Numbered from the stretch's first letter, positions 1-11,100 are shown. The stretch: 64,000 nt of DNA from Pseudo-nitzschia pungens (GCA_037355855.1 CM074763.1:3844001-3908000); one strand, 5' to 3'. Notes: a model not told the origin generated them from the letters alone. Numbers and translations: made by a program.

Positions 1-977
1 TTGCGCGCTGCGTTCATGTGAGCTTGGAAGGTCTCGTTGCTTCCTGCTATCATCAAGGCTCTTGTATTGGCGTGGAAGGTCTCCGGTTGGTTGTTGCTGG
101 AGCCGGAGCCTTTGTTGTAGTTCTTGGAGTACTTGTTCTTCGAGCACTCTGACCAATCATGATTGTGGCCAGGGATCCTGCAAGGGTTGGACTTCTTCTT
201 GTTGTTGTTTCCTTTGTGGTTATGCGAGTTGCGCTTGCGAGAGTTGCTGTTATTGCTGTTGGAATTGTTTGAACGCTTCTGTTGTTTGTTGTTATTCTTA
301 TTGCTCTTCTTGTTGGCTTGCCTCTCGTGACAGCTCATATGATCCACAATGTGTCGGACTGTGGTGTCCTCTTGGATTCCACTGTGCATCATGCCATAGC
401 TTTCAATCCATGCAGAAGGGAATGAATGGAGGAGGATTGTAAGTTTCTCCACTCTGGAGAGGGGCGCGCTGCTTCCTTCTAGTTTTTGAGTGTATTTCAT
501 GAGGATAAGGATTCGATCCGAGTGTTCTTTGCAGGTGGCTGAAGGGGTCTTTCGGCAGTCCGGGCTTCGAAGGTAGGTGTGCATGATATCTCTAGCGTCC
601 TTGGCATTGCAGTAGAGCTGGGTGAAGTCAATAAAGGCTTGTTCATATCCTCCAATCTCTTCTTGGGAGTATTGGAATTCTTCGGGATCCAGTGGGTCCT
701 TGATCATGTCGTTCCATTTGCTCTGGGCGTCTGTGGTGAGGCAGCGTCCGAAGTGGGTTAGGTAGATGTTGATCGGTAACCGTAGATAGTTGGCAGCATT
801 CCTGAATGACTCCTCCACAAAGAGCAGTTCTTCAAGACCTCCTGTCTCTGTAAACAGGGGGACTTTCATGCTGTCCGTTCGGTCCTCATCGACGTTGTAC
901 AGAGTAAAGAGCTTGGGCTTGGTTTGATCAAAGGAGCTCTTGTAGGTGATGGGGGGATCTCTGTAGATACCTGCCAT
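1..977 (-). CDS. Gag of gypsy A copy 1 (C-terminus beyond window edge)
   Basis: Reading the minus strand from the ATG at 977 gives an uninterrupted frame to the window edge. It begins MAGIYRDPP, as the other gypsy A gags do. A capsid-like region follows with CNAKDARDIMHTYLRS, CKEHSDRIL and VDHMSCHERQANKK, then a basic Asn/Lys tract, then a knuckle-like C-x4-H-x-H-x4-C (CRIPGHNHDWSEC). The family gag is about 350 residues and about 325 are visible here. The role is retrotransposon particle assembly and RNA binding. No stop or frameshift was seen, so this copy may be functional. Confidence 0.85.
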   Translation of the reverse strand, partial: MAGIYRDPPITYKSSFDQTKPKLFTLYNVDEDRTDSMKVPLFTETGGLEELLFVEESFRNAANYLRLPINIYLTHFGRCLTTDAQSKWNDMIKDPLDPEEFQYSQEEIGGYEQAFIDFTQLYCNAKDARDIMHTYLRSPDCRKTPSATCKEHSDRILILMKYTQKLEGSSAPLSRVEKLTILLHSFPSAWIESYGMMHSGIQEDTTVRHIVDHMSCHERQANKKSNKNNNKQQKRSNNSNSNNSNSRKRNSHNHKGNNNKKKSNPCRIPGHNHDWSECSKNKYSKNYNKGSGSSNNQPETFHANTRALMIAGSNETFQAHMNAAR

Positions 978-1113
978 GGTTGCGTTTGAGGAGAGGAGCT
1001 TGCTGGAGATAAAGGTTCCTCTGTTGTTGAGGATGAGGTATGTTTATTCGATTGTTTTGGTTCAGTACTGAATTCTACTGTTTTCCTACGTTGAAGATAA
1101 ACAGTAATTACCG

Positions 1114-1371
1114 TGTTACACTCTAAGGTAGAAAAATTGGAGTAGTATTAAAATTGTGACTAAAGTTTCAACTCTTAAGCGAGCGTTACGATTTTCATGT
1201 GAACGTTTGAATATACAAACGCGCGTCGTGCTTATATTTGAATAACGGCACACATGCATTGTTGGAGCGTCCGGCGTACAGTTTGAATATTTGTATTCAA
1301 ACACCGGTCAGCTCGTATGTGGGATTCGGTTAATTATTTAATCGTGGTTCATGCTACGCTAGCATGTCACA
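1114..1371 (-). repeat. 5' LTR of gypsy A copy 1
   Basis: A 258-bp segment begins TGTTACA and ends TGTCACA on the plus strand. It aligns at both edges with the gypsy A LTRs at 51740-52066, 53137-53459 and 60385-60721. It is shorter than those copies (323-337 bp), so it is a divergent subfamily or carries a deletion. Confidence 0.75.
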
Positions 1372-1782
1372 AGTGGTGGTGGTGGCTTTGATGACTCCCA
1401 ATCCATGGATACTTTAGCGACCGGCACTTCCAATCTCACTGATGTCCAGGCTTCACCGCCTGCAAGTGATGCTCCTCCTGGAGGTGATTCTCCCAATGCT
1501 GCCAATGCTGATGCCTCCCCTGGTGTACCTCCTGATGTCCCCCCTGCAGTTCCTGATCCTCCCAATAATGCCATGGCTGGTGACTTCCCTGTGGCCTCTC
1601 CTGATGCCTCAACTGATGAAGATGCAGCCTCTGCTTTGAGGCTTGGAGTTGCTGCCATTGCATTCTCCTCCAGCCATGATGCTAGTGTCAGTGACTTGAG
1701 CCATGCCAATGTCTCCACCAAATCAGCTACGGCAACTCTTCCTTCCGTGCGACAGACTCGGTTTCCTTCTGATCATGGTTAG
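1372..1782 (+). CDS. LINE copy 1 ORF1b, C-terminal part
   Basis: The frame is open from the junction at 1372 and stops at TAG 1780-1782. It encodes the Asp/Pro/Ala/Ser-rich C-terminus of the LINE ORF1b protein (SGGGGFDDSQSMDTL at the start, VRQTRFPSDHG at the end). It matches residues of about 540 onward in the 678-aa copy at 34730-36766. This region is low complexity and has no recognisable domain. Its last eight bases overlap the likely ORF2 start. Confidence 0.7.
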   Translation, partial: SGGGGFDDSQSMDTLATGTSNLTDVQASPPASDAPPGGDSPNAANADASPGVPPDVPPAVPDPPNNAMAGDFPVASPDASTDEDAASALRLGVAAIAFSSSHDASVSDLSHANVSTKSATATLPSVRQTRFPSDHG

Positions 1783-2071
1783 CTCTTCTGGTATGAGGTT
1801 TGATGGGTTGCCTTCCAATCCAAATCCCATCAATGCTTCTACTGTTTCTCCCTTTTCACCCTCCGCCTCTTCCCCTGTCTCTCATTTTGTCCAATTAACT
1901 CTTCATGGAGACTCTCTTGCTGCTAAGGATTCTGACAGTTTTGGTCATTCCTTTCCTCAAGCTCCATCCTCTAATTCCACCATCATCACCTTCCAAAACA
2001 TTGGACCCCAGCGTAGAGCTGCCTTTATGTCCAGGTCCAAGCACAACTCCCGTCAATTTGTCAAGAGCAAT
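1775..2071 (+). CDS. LINE copy 1 ORF2, N-terminal part (split by insertion)
   Basis: The likely ORF2 start is the ATG at 1775, inside the ATGGTTAG that also holds the ORF1b stop. The frame then carries ITFQNIGPQRRAAF, the opening strand of an APE-type endonuclease, and SKHNSRQFVKSN. At 2071 the LTR element interrupts it, and the ORF resumes at 8101. An upstream ATG at 1703 is in the same frame, but the overlap arrangement makes 1775 more attractive. The insertion disables the protein in this copy. Confidence 0.75.
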
Positions 2072-2978
2072 ATGAAGATATTCAAGGTGGTACTATGATC
2101 TGTGCTAAGGCTCCTGTGTAGGAGAGTGTACTGGGGCTACAGGCAGCAGCCTCCAGTAACTGACTAACAGGTGTTGGGCTGAGTGCTAGAGCTGTGTGCT
2201 AATTGCTAGCATACAGGCTTAGCAACAGGCTTAGCAACAGGCTTAGCAGCAGGCTTAGCAACAGGCTTAGCAGCAGACCTATATCCTACTATCCTGTTTA
2301 GTATGGATGCTAGCAGAGTTTACTAGGGTCACCGCGTACGATTTGTACCAATCGTACGTACCCCGAGTAAAGCACCCTTTTATGGTGTAGCTAAATGCTA
2401 CAGGGTTAGGGTTGCTAAGGCTACGAGATACCGAAAGATGCTAGCCTACCATGATACCATGCTAAGATACTATGCTACCGCTGGGGCCGGGTCATTGGTG
2501 TATAATATGTACCATGACTGGGTGCCCGGCCCAAACAGTTACCAAACGTGCTAGCATAAGTGAGCTAGCACACGATTCGATCTAATTAATCGGAGATACC
2601 TACGATACTCCGATACAGTACGCTACTCGTAGGATACAGTACCAGAGCTACAGGAGCTCTGTTATTATACGAGGGATCGATATCATGATACGAGCTGAGC
2701 GAGCGCTCAGCTCCCTTTCATTCACTCTTTATGTTTCACTCTAAAATAAACACGCCTATCATGCCCTCCTTTCGATCGATTCCGATGTACCTCTAGGGAA
2801 GTGCCTTGTATTGCTTAAGTGTATGCAATAGACCTTGAACAGTCCACTGTAGACTCACGATTTTCCAGGACTTTATGTATTATTATTGTTAAGGCTTTTC
2901 CTTATTTACAGACCAGTACAAGCCGATTAAGTTCTACGATTAGACCCCGAAGACCGCTGACGAGCAGATATCAACACA
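2072..2978 (+). repeat. 5' LTR of the chimeric copia element
   Basis: A 907-bp LTR begins ATGAAGATATTC and ends GATATCAACACA, so the near-terminal inverted repeat is imperfect. It contains five tandem 12-bp units (caggcttagcaa/g) at 2214-2273 and several short palindromes. The conventional TG start is offset by one base if the gcaat target duplication is taken as exact. Confidence 0.85.
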
Positions 2979-3971
2979 GTTTATCAGACCCACCGCTCGA
3001 CCCACTTCTACGAACCGGGACGCCGGCTAGAGCGCGTGATGAAACCCAGCTGGCTGATCACCACTGGCATCCATGCCTACACTTGGATGTAAAACATCAG
3101 CTTATTGGACCTACAGCTGACATCGCGAGATCCCTGATGTTAATGGGGAGCCCTTCCCCAGCAAACGCGCAATACGACCGGAGTCCGCACATCCACCTCT
3201 GCGGACCTATTGATATTCATATTCAGTAGCTGAGCGTCATGGTGGCTCCATGGAGGCTCAGTCCGGTGGGGAAGGAGCAAGATGGACGTGGAGAAAGCAG
3301 CGTCCATGATTCCCTGTTATTTTACAGGATTCAAGGGGACGTTTGCCGGGGATGGGACCGTGGAGACAGACCACCACGTACTTTCCAGTGAAGACAGTGT
3401 CCAGCAGACCAAGGACATGACGTCAGTCCCATCCGAAACAACGAGGCGCAGACAACCTCAAATCTGCCATACCATCGATTTTTTGATTTTTAGCCAAGGG
3501 AACTTGGAATCAGACAAGCCAAGAACCCTGAGATCTGTCATATCTCAAAATCAAATCGATTGGTCCAGAGCAGATCAGAAAGACCGAAAGGGTTCTTCTC
3601 TTTTGGTAACCAACCATCCAACCATTGAATTGGAACCATCGATGTGGATACCTTTTTAGACATCATTGGCACAAAACTGTTGACACGGAAACGCTGACGT
3701 GATACGTGATACCTTTTCTTTCGGAATTGTCGACACGGAACAATCGACAACCCACTGTCGATACGGAACAATCGACACGGACCATCGATTCCATCGGTTT
3801 GAATGTTCTTCTTTTCGAATGACGGCAACACGGAATCGACACGTAGCTTCCTTCTTTTTCTTTTGGTTGACGACGATACAGAACCTTCGATCGACAACTT
3901 GGAGGGAGACAGTTCCCACCACAAAAGAATTTGGAAACTGAAGCAAATTAGTTAATCAAAGCAAGACAACC
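2979..3971 (+). other. Untranslated leader of the chimeric copia element
   Basis: About 1 kb between the 5' LTR and gag. It starts gtttatcagaccc, where a tRNA primer site is expected. Part of it (3480-3900) is rich in repeated cgacacgga/ggaacaatcgac motifs. Only short overlapping ORFs occur and none resembles a known protein. Confidence 0.5.
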
Positions 3972-5969
3972 ATGGCCAAGCAAACCAGAAGACGAGCTGG
4001 CGCTGCTGGAGATGTCCCTGGAGACGGTGCTGGCGCTGTCCCTGGAGGCGGCGCTGTCCCTGGAGACGGTGGAGGCGCTGTTCCTGGAGGCAACGCTCTT
4101 CCGCCTGGAGTCGCCGCTGGAGCCGGTGTTCCCCCTGTCGGAGTGCCTGGAGCCAGTGTTCCCCCTTCCGGAGCGCCTGAAGTCCCTCCTGTTGCTCCTG
4201 CTGGAGCCTCCAGAGTCCAACAAGAACCGAACCTTGACATCCAACCTCGATCTGAGATGATCCTACTTGCTGCTGTTCAAGAACTGAGAGCAATGCGCAA
4301 TGAGAACGCAGCCCGAGCGGCTGCTGAAGCCGCCGCCCGAGTGGCTGCTGAAGCCACCGCTGCTGAGAACGCCGCCCGAGTGGCTGCTGAAGCCGCCGCT
4401 GCTGCTGCTGCTGCCACTGCCGCCGCCGCTCGTGCCCCTGCTCCTGCTCCCGCTCCCGCTCCCGCTCCTGCACCTGCAGGGGCTAGCCCTGATATCCTCC
4501 AAGCCCATGCCACAGCCCAAGCTAATGGTGGAATCTCTGGATACAAGAATGGAGCAAAGCTCAGCTCAAGGGAGTTAGACCTCCACAAGATCCTCTCTGG
4601 TTTCAGCAACAGTGATACGGCGGATGAACTATTCCGGAACGGCCTCAACAGCATCGAGGCGATACAGCAACTCTCTGCCAAGGAACTCCCCAGGTACCTC
4701 CGTGACTTCAATGGGGGCCGTCATCCGATGTGCCCCTACCATGAACGAGTATTCATCGGACTTTTCTTCAGACAATCCTTTCAGCTCCTTTCGGAGTGGA
4801 TCCACTACCAACCTCTCATTGGTATCAAGCCTACAGCCCATACCTGGCTTAGTGATCCCCTCGCAGCCGACCGAACTCGCCAACGCCTACATGAAATGCA
4901 GACTGCTGACAAGGAGACAGTCTCAGCGTCCATTACTCCACCGAAGCTCACCAACCTTGACAACTTCCGTCAGTGGGAAGAAAGCTTCCGTCAGTTCCTC
5001 CGCTTCCAGTACAATGAACAAGGGTTCCCCCTATCATATGTCATTCGTCCGAAGGAGCAAGAGACGGTGACTGCAGCAGAGAGATCCGCCACTGTTGGAA
5101 AGGACGGGATTTTTTCCAACTGGATGGATTACAATGTTCGATGCGCCACGCTTGAAGGCCCGCAATTTGTCACTGACAACCACGACGTTTGGGTGTTGCT
5201 CTGCAACGCAGTCCGTGATGGCCCTGCCTGGGCCTACACTCGAAGGTACAAAGACGCAAAGAATCCGACTGGGAACGCCCGAGCGGCTTTCCTAACTCTC
5301 TACGAGAATGCCTTCTCCGCAACCAACGTCGCGGCTATCCTTGACAAGGTCCGTACCGGCATGTACACCTCCCGCTACACAGGAGACTCTCGAACATACG
5401 ACTTTGAGAAGCACTGCAGAACTTGGTTGAATTTCCAGACTACGCTCTCCAACCACGACAAGTTGCCCGACGAAGAGGACTTCACCATGCGTTTCATCCA
5501 CAGCATCCATGATGATCGGTTTGAGAACCCCAAGATCCAGGTCCTTGAAACCGACAAGTACACCAAGGACTTCAACGAGTGCGTCTCGTACTTCAAGAGG
5601 TGTCTTGGCATACAAAAAATGGGTGCGGCTTCAACCAAGCGGGCGCGAAGTATCTCCTCTGTACACCAAGGTGGTGGTGGCAACCAAGGAAGCAACAAGG
5701 GCGGATCGTACGGCGGCAAGATTGAGGACAAGCCTTATCCCTATGAAGTCTACAAGACCTTCTCCAAGGAACAACGAAAGCAGTTGTATGACCTCCGCCA
5801 GCAGAAGAAAGCTCGAACTATTCAGTCCACTAGTTCTACCACGCCTGCTGCCTCCGCGAACGCAAATGCGACCCAAGGCGCAGGGAACAGTTTTGGGCCC
5901 AAGGGACGCAGAAAGAACAAGAACAAGAAGGGCAACGGCTCGAACCAAGGACAGACCCCCAAGAACTGA
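3972..5969 (+). CDS. Gag of the chimeric copia element (665 aa)
   Basis: A long intact frame starts at ATG 3972 (context caaccATGG). The N-terminal 190 residues are Pro/Gly/Ala-rich low complexity: a GAVPG-type repeat, then long Ala and Ala-Pro runs. The middle is a helical capsid-like region (for example LDNFRQWEESFRQFLRFQ and YTRRYKDAKNPTGNARAAF). The C-terminus is basic and Gly/Asn/Lys-rich (GRRKNKNKKGNGSNQG), suited to RNA binding, with no CCHC knuckle. It ends at TGA 5967-5969, and the same frame stays open into the protease ORF at 6012, so Gag-Pol could be made by readthrough. No intact integrase follows, so this gag may package the element in trans. Confidence 0.8.
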   Translation: MAKQTRRRAGAAGDVPGDGAGAVPGGGAVPGDGGGAVPGGNALPPGVAAGAGVPPVGVPGASVPPSGAPEVPPVAPAGASRVQQEPNLDIQPRSEMILLAAVQELRAMRNENAARAAAEAAARVAAEATAAENAARVAAEAAAAAAAATAAAARAPAPAPAPAPAPAPAGASPDILQAHATAQANGGISGYKNGAKLSSRELDLHKILSGFSNSDTADELFRNGLNSIEAIQQLSAKELPRYLRDFNGGRHPMCPYHERVFIGLFFRQSFQLLSEWIHYQPLIGIKPTAHTWLSDPLAADRTRQRLHEMQTADKETVSASITPPKLTNLDNFRQWEESFRQFLRFQYNEQGFPLSYVIRPKEQETVTAAERSATVGKDGIFSNWMDYNVRCATLEGPQFVTDNHDVWVLLCNAVRDGPAWAYTRRYKDAKNPTGNARAAFLTLYENAFSATNVAAILDKVRTGMYTSRYTGDSRTYDFEKHCRTWLNFQTTLSNHDKLPDEEDFTMRFIHSIHDDRFENPKIQVLETDKYTKDFNECVSYFKRCLGIQKMGAASTKRARSISSVHQGGGGNQGSNKGGSYGGKIEDKPYPYEVYKTFSKEQRKQLYDLRQQKKARTIQSTSSTTPAASANANATQGAGNSFGPKGRRKNKNKKGNGSNQGQTPKN

Positions 5970-6011
5970 AACGACGGCCGGTGCCCGAAATTAAGTAAGG
6001 TTTGCCAGCTG

Positions 6012-7163
6012 TTGTACCAGATGGATCTTCCACGCGCGCGCCCGAGCCCTGAGGGACAATGCGAGCTGGACAGCCACGCTGATACGACTGCCGCCGGTTC
6101 CAACATGACCTTGCTTGAAGACCAAGTCGTCAGCCACGTCGATGTTCATCCTTTTTCGCCTGAGCTCGAGCCTATCAAGAACATTCCTATTGGGACCTGT
6201 GTTACGGCCTACACAGATACCGACGGGAAAGTTTGGTTGATTTATTTCCACGAAGCCCTGTATTTTGGCGACAAGTTGTCCCACAGCTTGATTTGTCTGA
6301 ATCAGATACGGGACTGCCATCCCAATCGTGTCAGTGAAGCGCCCCGTCAGTATGATGAACAGTCCAGTCACTCCATCCATATTGACAATACCGATCCTGA
6401 AGATCCCCATGCGGGCCACACCCTCGACATCAAGCTCCTGCTTGATGGGGTCGTGTCCTATTTCCCTTCCCGCAAGCCAACCAAGCATGAAATGGCTACA
6501 TGCGACCATGTCGTTGCTACCCGAGACTTCCCTTGGGATCACCTCAACAAAATCGATACAGTCCTACAAAGACTGGACAATGCGGGCTTTCAGGCCAACC
6601 TACGGAAATCCTTTTTCATGCAGAAAGAAGTGGAATACCTAGGGTTTCTGTTAACAACAGAGGGCATCCAACCCCAGCCAAAAAAGCTGGAGGCGATGAA
6701 GCGCCTGGAAGCCCCCAAGAACACCAAACAACTCAAGATGTTCCTTGGGATGGTGAATTTCTACAGGGATATGTGGAAGCGACGCTCCCACATCCTGGCC
6801 CCCCTCAATAAACTTGCAGGGAAAAAGGGCAAAATGAACTGGTACTGGGGTCCAGCAGAGCAGAAAGCTTTCATGGAGGCGAAGAGGATGCTCGCAGACG
6901 AAGCAAAGCTTGCATTCCCAGACTTTACAAAACCATTTCATCTCTACTCAGACGCCAGCGACAGGCAACTGGGAGCAACTGTATGCCAAGATGGCAAGCC
7001 CCTTGGTTTCTACACCCGGAAGCTGAACTCGGCGCAGCTCAACTACACTGTTGGAGAAAAAGAACTCCTGGGCATAGTAGAAGGGCTAAAAGTATTGGTG
7101 TTCCCCTGGGAGTATCTGTTTCCGGGGACCAGTATAGTTGCTTGCTCAGTACAGGAATACTAG
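6012..7163 (+). CDS. Chimeric pol: copia protease fused to gypsy RT/RNase H fragment
   Basis: 383 codons from ATG 6012, in the same frame as gag. Residues 1 to about 175 are copia-type: CELDSHADTTAAGSN is the protease active-site region. From 6536 to 7096 the DNA is collinear, without indels, with 45888-46448 of gypsy B. That block gives HLNKIDTVLQRLD, the RT thumb (GFLLTTEGIQPQPKKLEAMK) and the start of RNase H (LYSDASDRQLGAT). The catalytic YIDD motif of RT is not included, so no active polymerase is expected. About 20 unrelated residues follow to the stop. This looks like an RNA recombinant between two LTR families. Confidence 0.85.
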   Translation: MYQMDLPRARPSPEGQCELDSHADTTAAGSNMTLLEDQVVSHVDVHPFSPELEPIKNIPIGTCVTAYTDTDGKVWLIYFHEALYFGDKLSHSLICLNQIRDCHPNRVSEAPRQYDEQSSHSIHIDNTDPEDPHAGHTLDIKLLLDGVVSYFPSRKPTKHEMATCDHVVATRDFPWDHLNKIDTVLQRLDNAGFQANLRKSFFMQKEVEYLGFLLTTEGIQPQPKKLEAMKRLEAPKNTKQLKMFLGMVNFYRDMWKRRSHILAPLNKLAGKKGKMNWYWGPAEQKAFMEAKRMLADEAKLAFPDFTKPFHLYSDASDRQLGATVCQDGKPLGFYTRKLNSAQLNYTVGEKELLGIVEGLKVLVFPWEYLFPGTSIVACSVQEY

Positions 7164-7180
7164 CATGAATCACGGGGACT

Positions 7181-8100
7181 ATGAAGATATTCAAGGTGGT
7201 ACTATGATCTGTGCTAAGGCTCCTGTGTAGGAGAGTGTACTGGGGCTACAGGCAGCAGCCTCCAGTAACTGACTAACAGGTGTTGGGCTGAGTGCTAGAG
7301 CTGTGTGCTAATTGCTAGCATACAGGCTTAGCAACAGGCTTAGCAACAGGCTTAGCAGCAGGCTTAGCAACAGGCTTAGCAGCAGACCTATATCCTACTA
7401 TCCTGTTTAGTATGGATGCTAGCAGAGTTTACTAGGGTCACCGCGTACGATTTGTACCAATCGTACGTACCCCGAGTAAAGCACCCTTTTATGGTGTAGC
7501 TAAATGCTACAGGGTTAGGGTTGCTAAGGCTACGAGATACCGAAAGATGCTAGCCTACCATGATACCATGCTAAGATACTATGCTACCGCTGGGGCCGGG
7601 TCATTGGTGTATAATATGTACCATGACTGGGTGCCCGGCCCAAACAGTTACCAAACGTGCTAGCATAAGTGAGCTAGCACACGATTCGATCTAATTAATC
7701 GGAGATACCTACGATACTCCGATACAGTACGCTACTCGTAGGATACAGTACCAGAGCTACAGGAGCTCTGTTATTATACGAGTTAGCGAGTTAGCGGATC
7801 GATATCACGATACGAGCTGAGCGAGCGCTCAGCTCCCTTTCATTCACTCTTTATGTTTCACTCTAAAATAAACACGCCTATCATGCCCTCCTTTCGATCG
7901 ATTCCGATGTACCTCTAGGGAAGTGCCTTGTATTGCTTAAGTGTATGCAATAGACCTTGAACAGTCCACTGTAGACTCACGATTTGCCAGGACTTTATGT
8001 ATTATTATTGTTAAGGCTTTTCCTTATTTACAGACCAGTACAAGCCGATTAAGTTCTACGATTAGACCCCGAAGACCGCTGACGAGCGGATATCAACACA
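7181..8100 (+). repeat. 3' LTR of the chimeric copia element
   Basis: A 920-bp copy of the LTR at 2072-2978. It differs by a 13-bp insertion near 7784 (a tandem gagttagc) and about three point changes. Its end reads through in frame into LINE ORF2, which creates an artificial long ORF from 7941. Confidence 0.85.
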
Positions 8101-11100
8101 GCAATGCCAGTGTGGCGCTTTTTGCTGAACATTGTTTGAATGAATCCAAGCTCCTGCCTTGTGATCTTTTCAATCGCCGCATGAAGAATGTCTGTCCCTC
8201 AAGTTTTTCCTATCTTGCCAACAACAAGCATGAAGCTTCTGACTGCTCATGGCTTCAGCCTGGAGGCACAGGTTTTTCCATTGACCAACTGTTCAGTTCC
8301 CACAAGGTTGCCCATGGGGCTGACCCTTCTGGTCTTGGCAGATGGTCCTTTGTCAAGTTTCAGGGCAGGGATGGCTACACTGTCACCATGTTTTCTGCCT
8401 ACTGCCCCGTTGAAAATGATAGGGATCTGGGCTCAGTCTGGAATCAACAGTACCGCTACTTTCAAGCAGCTGAAAATCTTTTCAGTCCCAATCCATGCAT
8501 CCTTTTTCACAGGGATCTGACTGCTGCCCTTCAGGCTTGCCTGAGGGCGGGTGACCAGATCATTGTTGGGATTGATCAAAATGCTGATGTTATGACTGAT
8601 GGCTTGTCTTTTGAGCTCCAGGCTCTTGGTTTCAGAGAGGCCATCCTTACCCTTCATAGTAAGTCTTCTCCTCCTGCCACTCACAACCGCAACACTACCA
8701 GAACACCAATTGATGCCATTTGGGTCTCTGAGAATGTTGATGTTCTCAGGGCTGGGTATTGTCCCTTTGGTGGTGCCCATGGTATGGAATCTGACCACAG
8801 ACTGCTTTGGATTGAAGTCTGTAATTGCAGCCTCATGGGCAAACATCTGCCACCTCCTGTGAGCTTCTCTCATTCCAAACTCCAGTCCTCCCACCCTCAT
8901 CTGCGCCAACGGTATTTCAAGCGAGTGAGGCACAGCTTTCTCAAGGCTGGAGTGTTTTCTCTCCAAGCTAAGCTGGAGCACCTACTGGCTCAGTTTCAGT
9001 CTGGGGATATTTCTGTGCGCGCTGATCTCATCACCACATATGAAGTCCTCCATGAAACCTCCACCTCTCTCAGGCTCTCTGTTGAACAAAACCTCTGCCA
9101 CACTAGAGCTGGTTTGGTTCCATGGTCCCCAAAGCTGCAAGTCTATTGTGATACCATTGACTTTTGGAGGCGTGTTGTTAAGTTGAGACAGGGTGTGTCC
9201 ACCAGTCATACTGTTTTGAAACGGTTGGCCTGCAAGCTTTCTCTTTACAAAGGAGAACACAGTGATCTTTCCAGTGCTCTCCTCCATCTGAAACAAGCTT
9301 ACAAGCAATACGGGGCAGTGAAGAAATTGGCCCCCTCATGGAGAGACTCCTTCAATCAAGGCCTGGTGGATGCACTTCTTGCTGAAGGCAAGTCTCACAA
9401 CCAGAATGCTTCCCAGATTCGTGCCAGGATGCGCAGGGAACGGCTTCAAAGAGAGCTTGGGCTTGCTGCTCGGTCTATTCGGGGACGTGTCAACAAGTCA
9501 GCAGTCTTGCGAGCTATTGCAGTTGGCCAGGATGGTGTTGAACAGGTCTTGGAGTCTCAGTCTACTATGGTACCAGCTATGGCTGACTCCAATGTCCGGC
9601 GTCAACAGCAGTGTCTTGGCACTCCTTCCATGCATCCCTCCTTCATTCAAGATTTTGGATATCTAGGCACTGCCCATGCTGCTACTCATGTTCTTGATGG
9701 CACATATAATCCTCCTCCTGCCACTGACAAATACCTTTCTGAATTTCTTTCTTGTCTCAAAGTCCCTGACTCTATACTGAGTTTGCCCCCCTTTGACTAT
9801 TCAGTGTGTCCAGCTGACAATGCTGCTGCCTGGAAACGCCAGAGGGAACGCACAGCAAGTGAACCTTCTTGTTTGAGTTTTGCCCACCACAAGGCATTTG
9901 CCCTTGATCCCCAGTTGAACAAGTTTGACACTCTCCTGAGATCCGTCCCATTGATTGTTGGCTTCTCTCCTTCTGCTTGGCAGGTCATCACTGATGTTGA
10001 GATCTTCAAGAAACCTGGTGAATATAGAGTGGATAAGATGAGGCTTATTCAGTTGATGTCTCCTGAGTTCCAAATCAACAACAAGATGATTGGCAGACGC
10101 ATTCTTGCCTATGCTGAACTTGCCAATGCAGTGGCTGTCGATCAACATGGAAGCAGGAAACACCACAAGGCCATCAACACCTGCCTGAACAAGAAGCTCA
10201 TATGTGATGTGTTGCGGCAGAAGCGCAGATCCGGTGCTGTTGCTATGAATGATGCCAAGGGCTGTTATGATAGGATCTCTCATCCGATTGCAGGTCTCAC
10301 CCTCCAGAGCTTTGGGGTTCCCGCACATGTGTGTGAAGTTCTTCTGTCTACTTTGCAACATGCCAAGCACCACATCAAAACTGGTTTTGGTCGGTCAGGC
10401 CCTGTGTATGGTGATGAACCTGTTCCTCTCAGTGGTTGTGGCCAAGGCAATGGTATTGGTCCAACTCTTTGGGCTTTGGTGTCAACAATTGTCTTCCGAA
10501 TGATGCAACAGGCTGGGCATGGTGTCCATCTTCTCACTTCATTGTCACTGCAACTGGTCTCTCTTGTGGGTTTTGCCTTTGTGGATGACACAGATTTGTT
10601 TTGTGCTGGTTCTGATTCCTCCACATCTGGTGAGGAATTGGCTGTTGACTTTCAGGGAGCTCTTGACCGATGGGCCGGTGGGATTATTGCCACTGGTGGT
10701 GCTATTGAACCTGCCAAATCCTTCTGTTATTTGATTGATTTCAAATGGAATGGATCCGGTTGGGACTATCGCTCAATTGCTGACATGCCTGGTGACTTCT
10801 CTGTTGCTGACAAGAATGGCAATCGAGCTACCCTGGATCGGTTTGAAGTTGACCATGCTGACAAGACCCTTGGGGTTTTTATCTCCATGGATGGCAATGA
10901 GGAAGCACAGATTGCTCATATGAAGTCACAGTCTCAGTCTTTTGGATCTCAACTCAAGGCTTCCAAGTGTGAGAAGAGGGCATCCCTCTACACCTTCAAG
11001 TATTCTTTCATGAAGTCTGTTGAATACCCCATGCCTGTCACTCAACTTGATGAGGCCACCTGGACTAAGATAATTCACCCAGCTCTTGTTCCTGTGCTGA

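Larger units (their letters stand above)
1..1371 (-). mobile_element. Ty3/gypsy retrotransposon, family 'gypsy A', copy 1 (cut by window edge)
   Basis: Minus-strand LTR element whose 5' LTR and gag are in the window and whose pol would lie to the left. The LTR runs TG...CA and is followed, in element sense, by the near-palindromic 12-mer seen in the other gypsy A copies, then by an intact gag start. The LTR directly abuts LINE sequence at 1372. A LINE reads agtggtgg across this point (compare the complementary strand near 35150), so the element probably inserted into the LINE with duplication of agtgg. The other flank is outside the window, so this is inference. Confidence 0.8.
2072..8100 (+). 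mobile_element. Copia-type LTR element with chimeric pol, inserted in LINE copy 1
   Basis: Direct LTRs at 2072-2978 and 7181-8100 flank a leader, a large gag and a short pol. The 5-bp target duplication gcaat lies at 2067-2071 and 8101-8105, and joining the flanks restores the LINE sequence. The LTRs differ by about three substitutions and one 13-bp tandem insertion, so the insertion is recent. Gag and protease are copia-type, but the rest of pol is a 561-bp block of gypsy B RT/RNase H. There is no integrase, so the element depends on another for movement. Confidence 0.88.

Noticed and set aside
1372..1782. Several overlapping ORFs on both strands
   Set aside because: Only the frame ending at 1782 matches the LINE ORF1b of copy 2; the others come from the Pro/Ala-rich composition.
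5996..6010. Intron between copia gag and pol (gtaagg...ccag)
   Set aside because: Only about 15 bases lie between the candidate splice sites, too short for an intron; the frame is continuous apart from the TGA.
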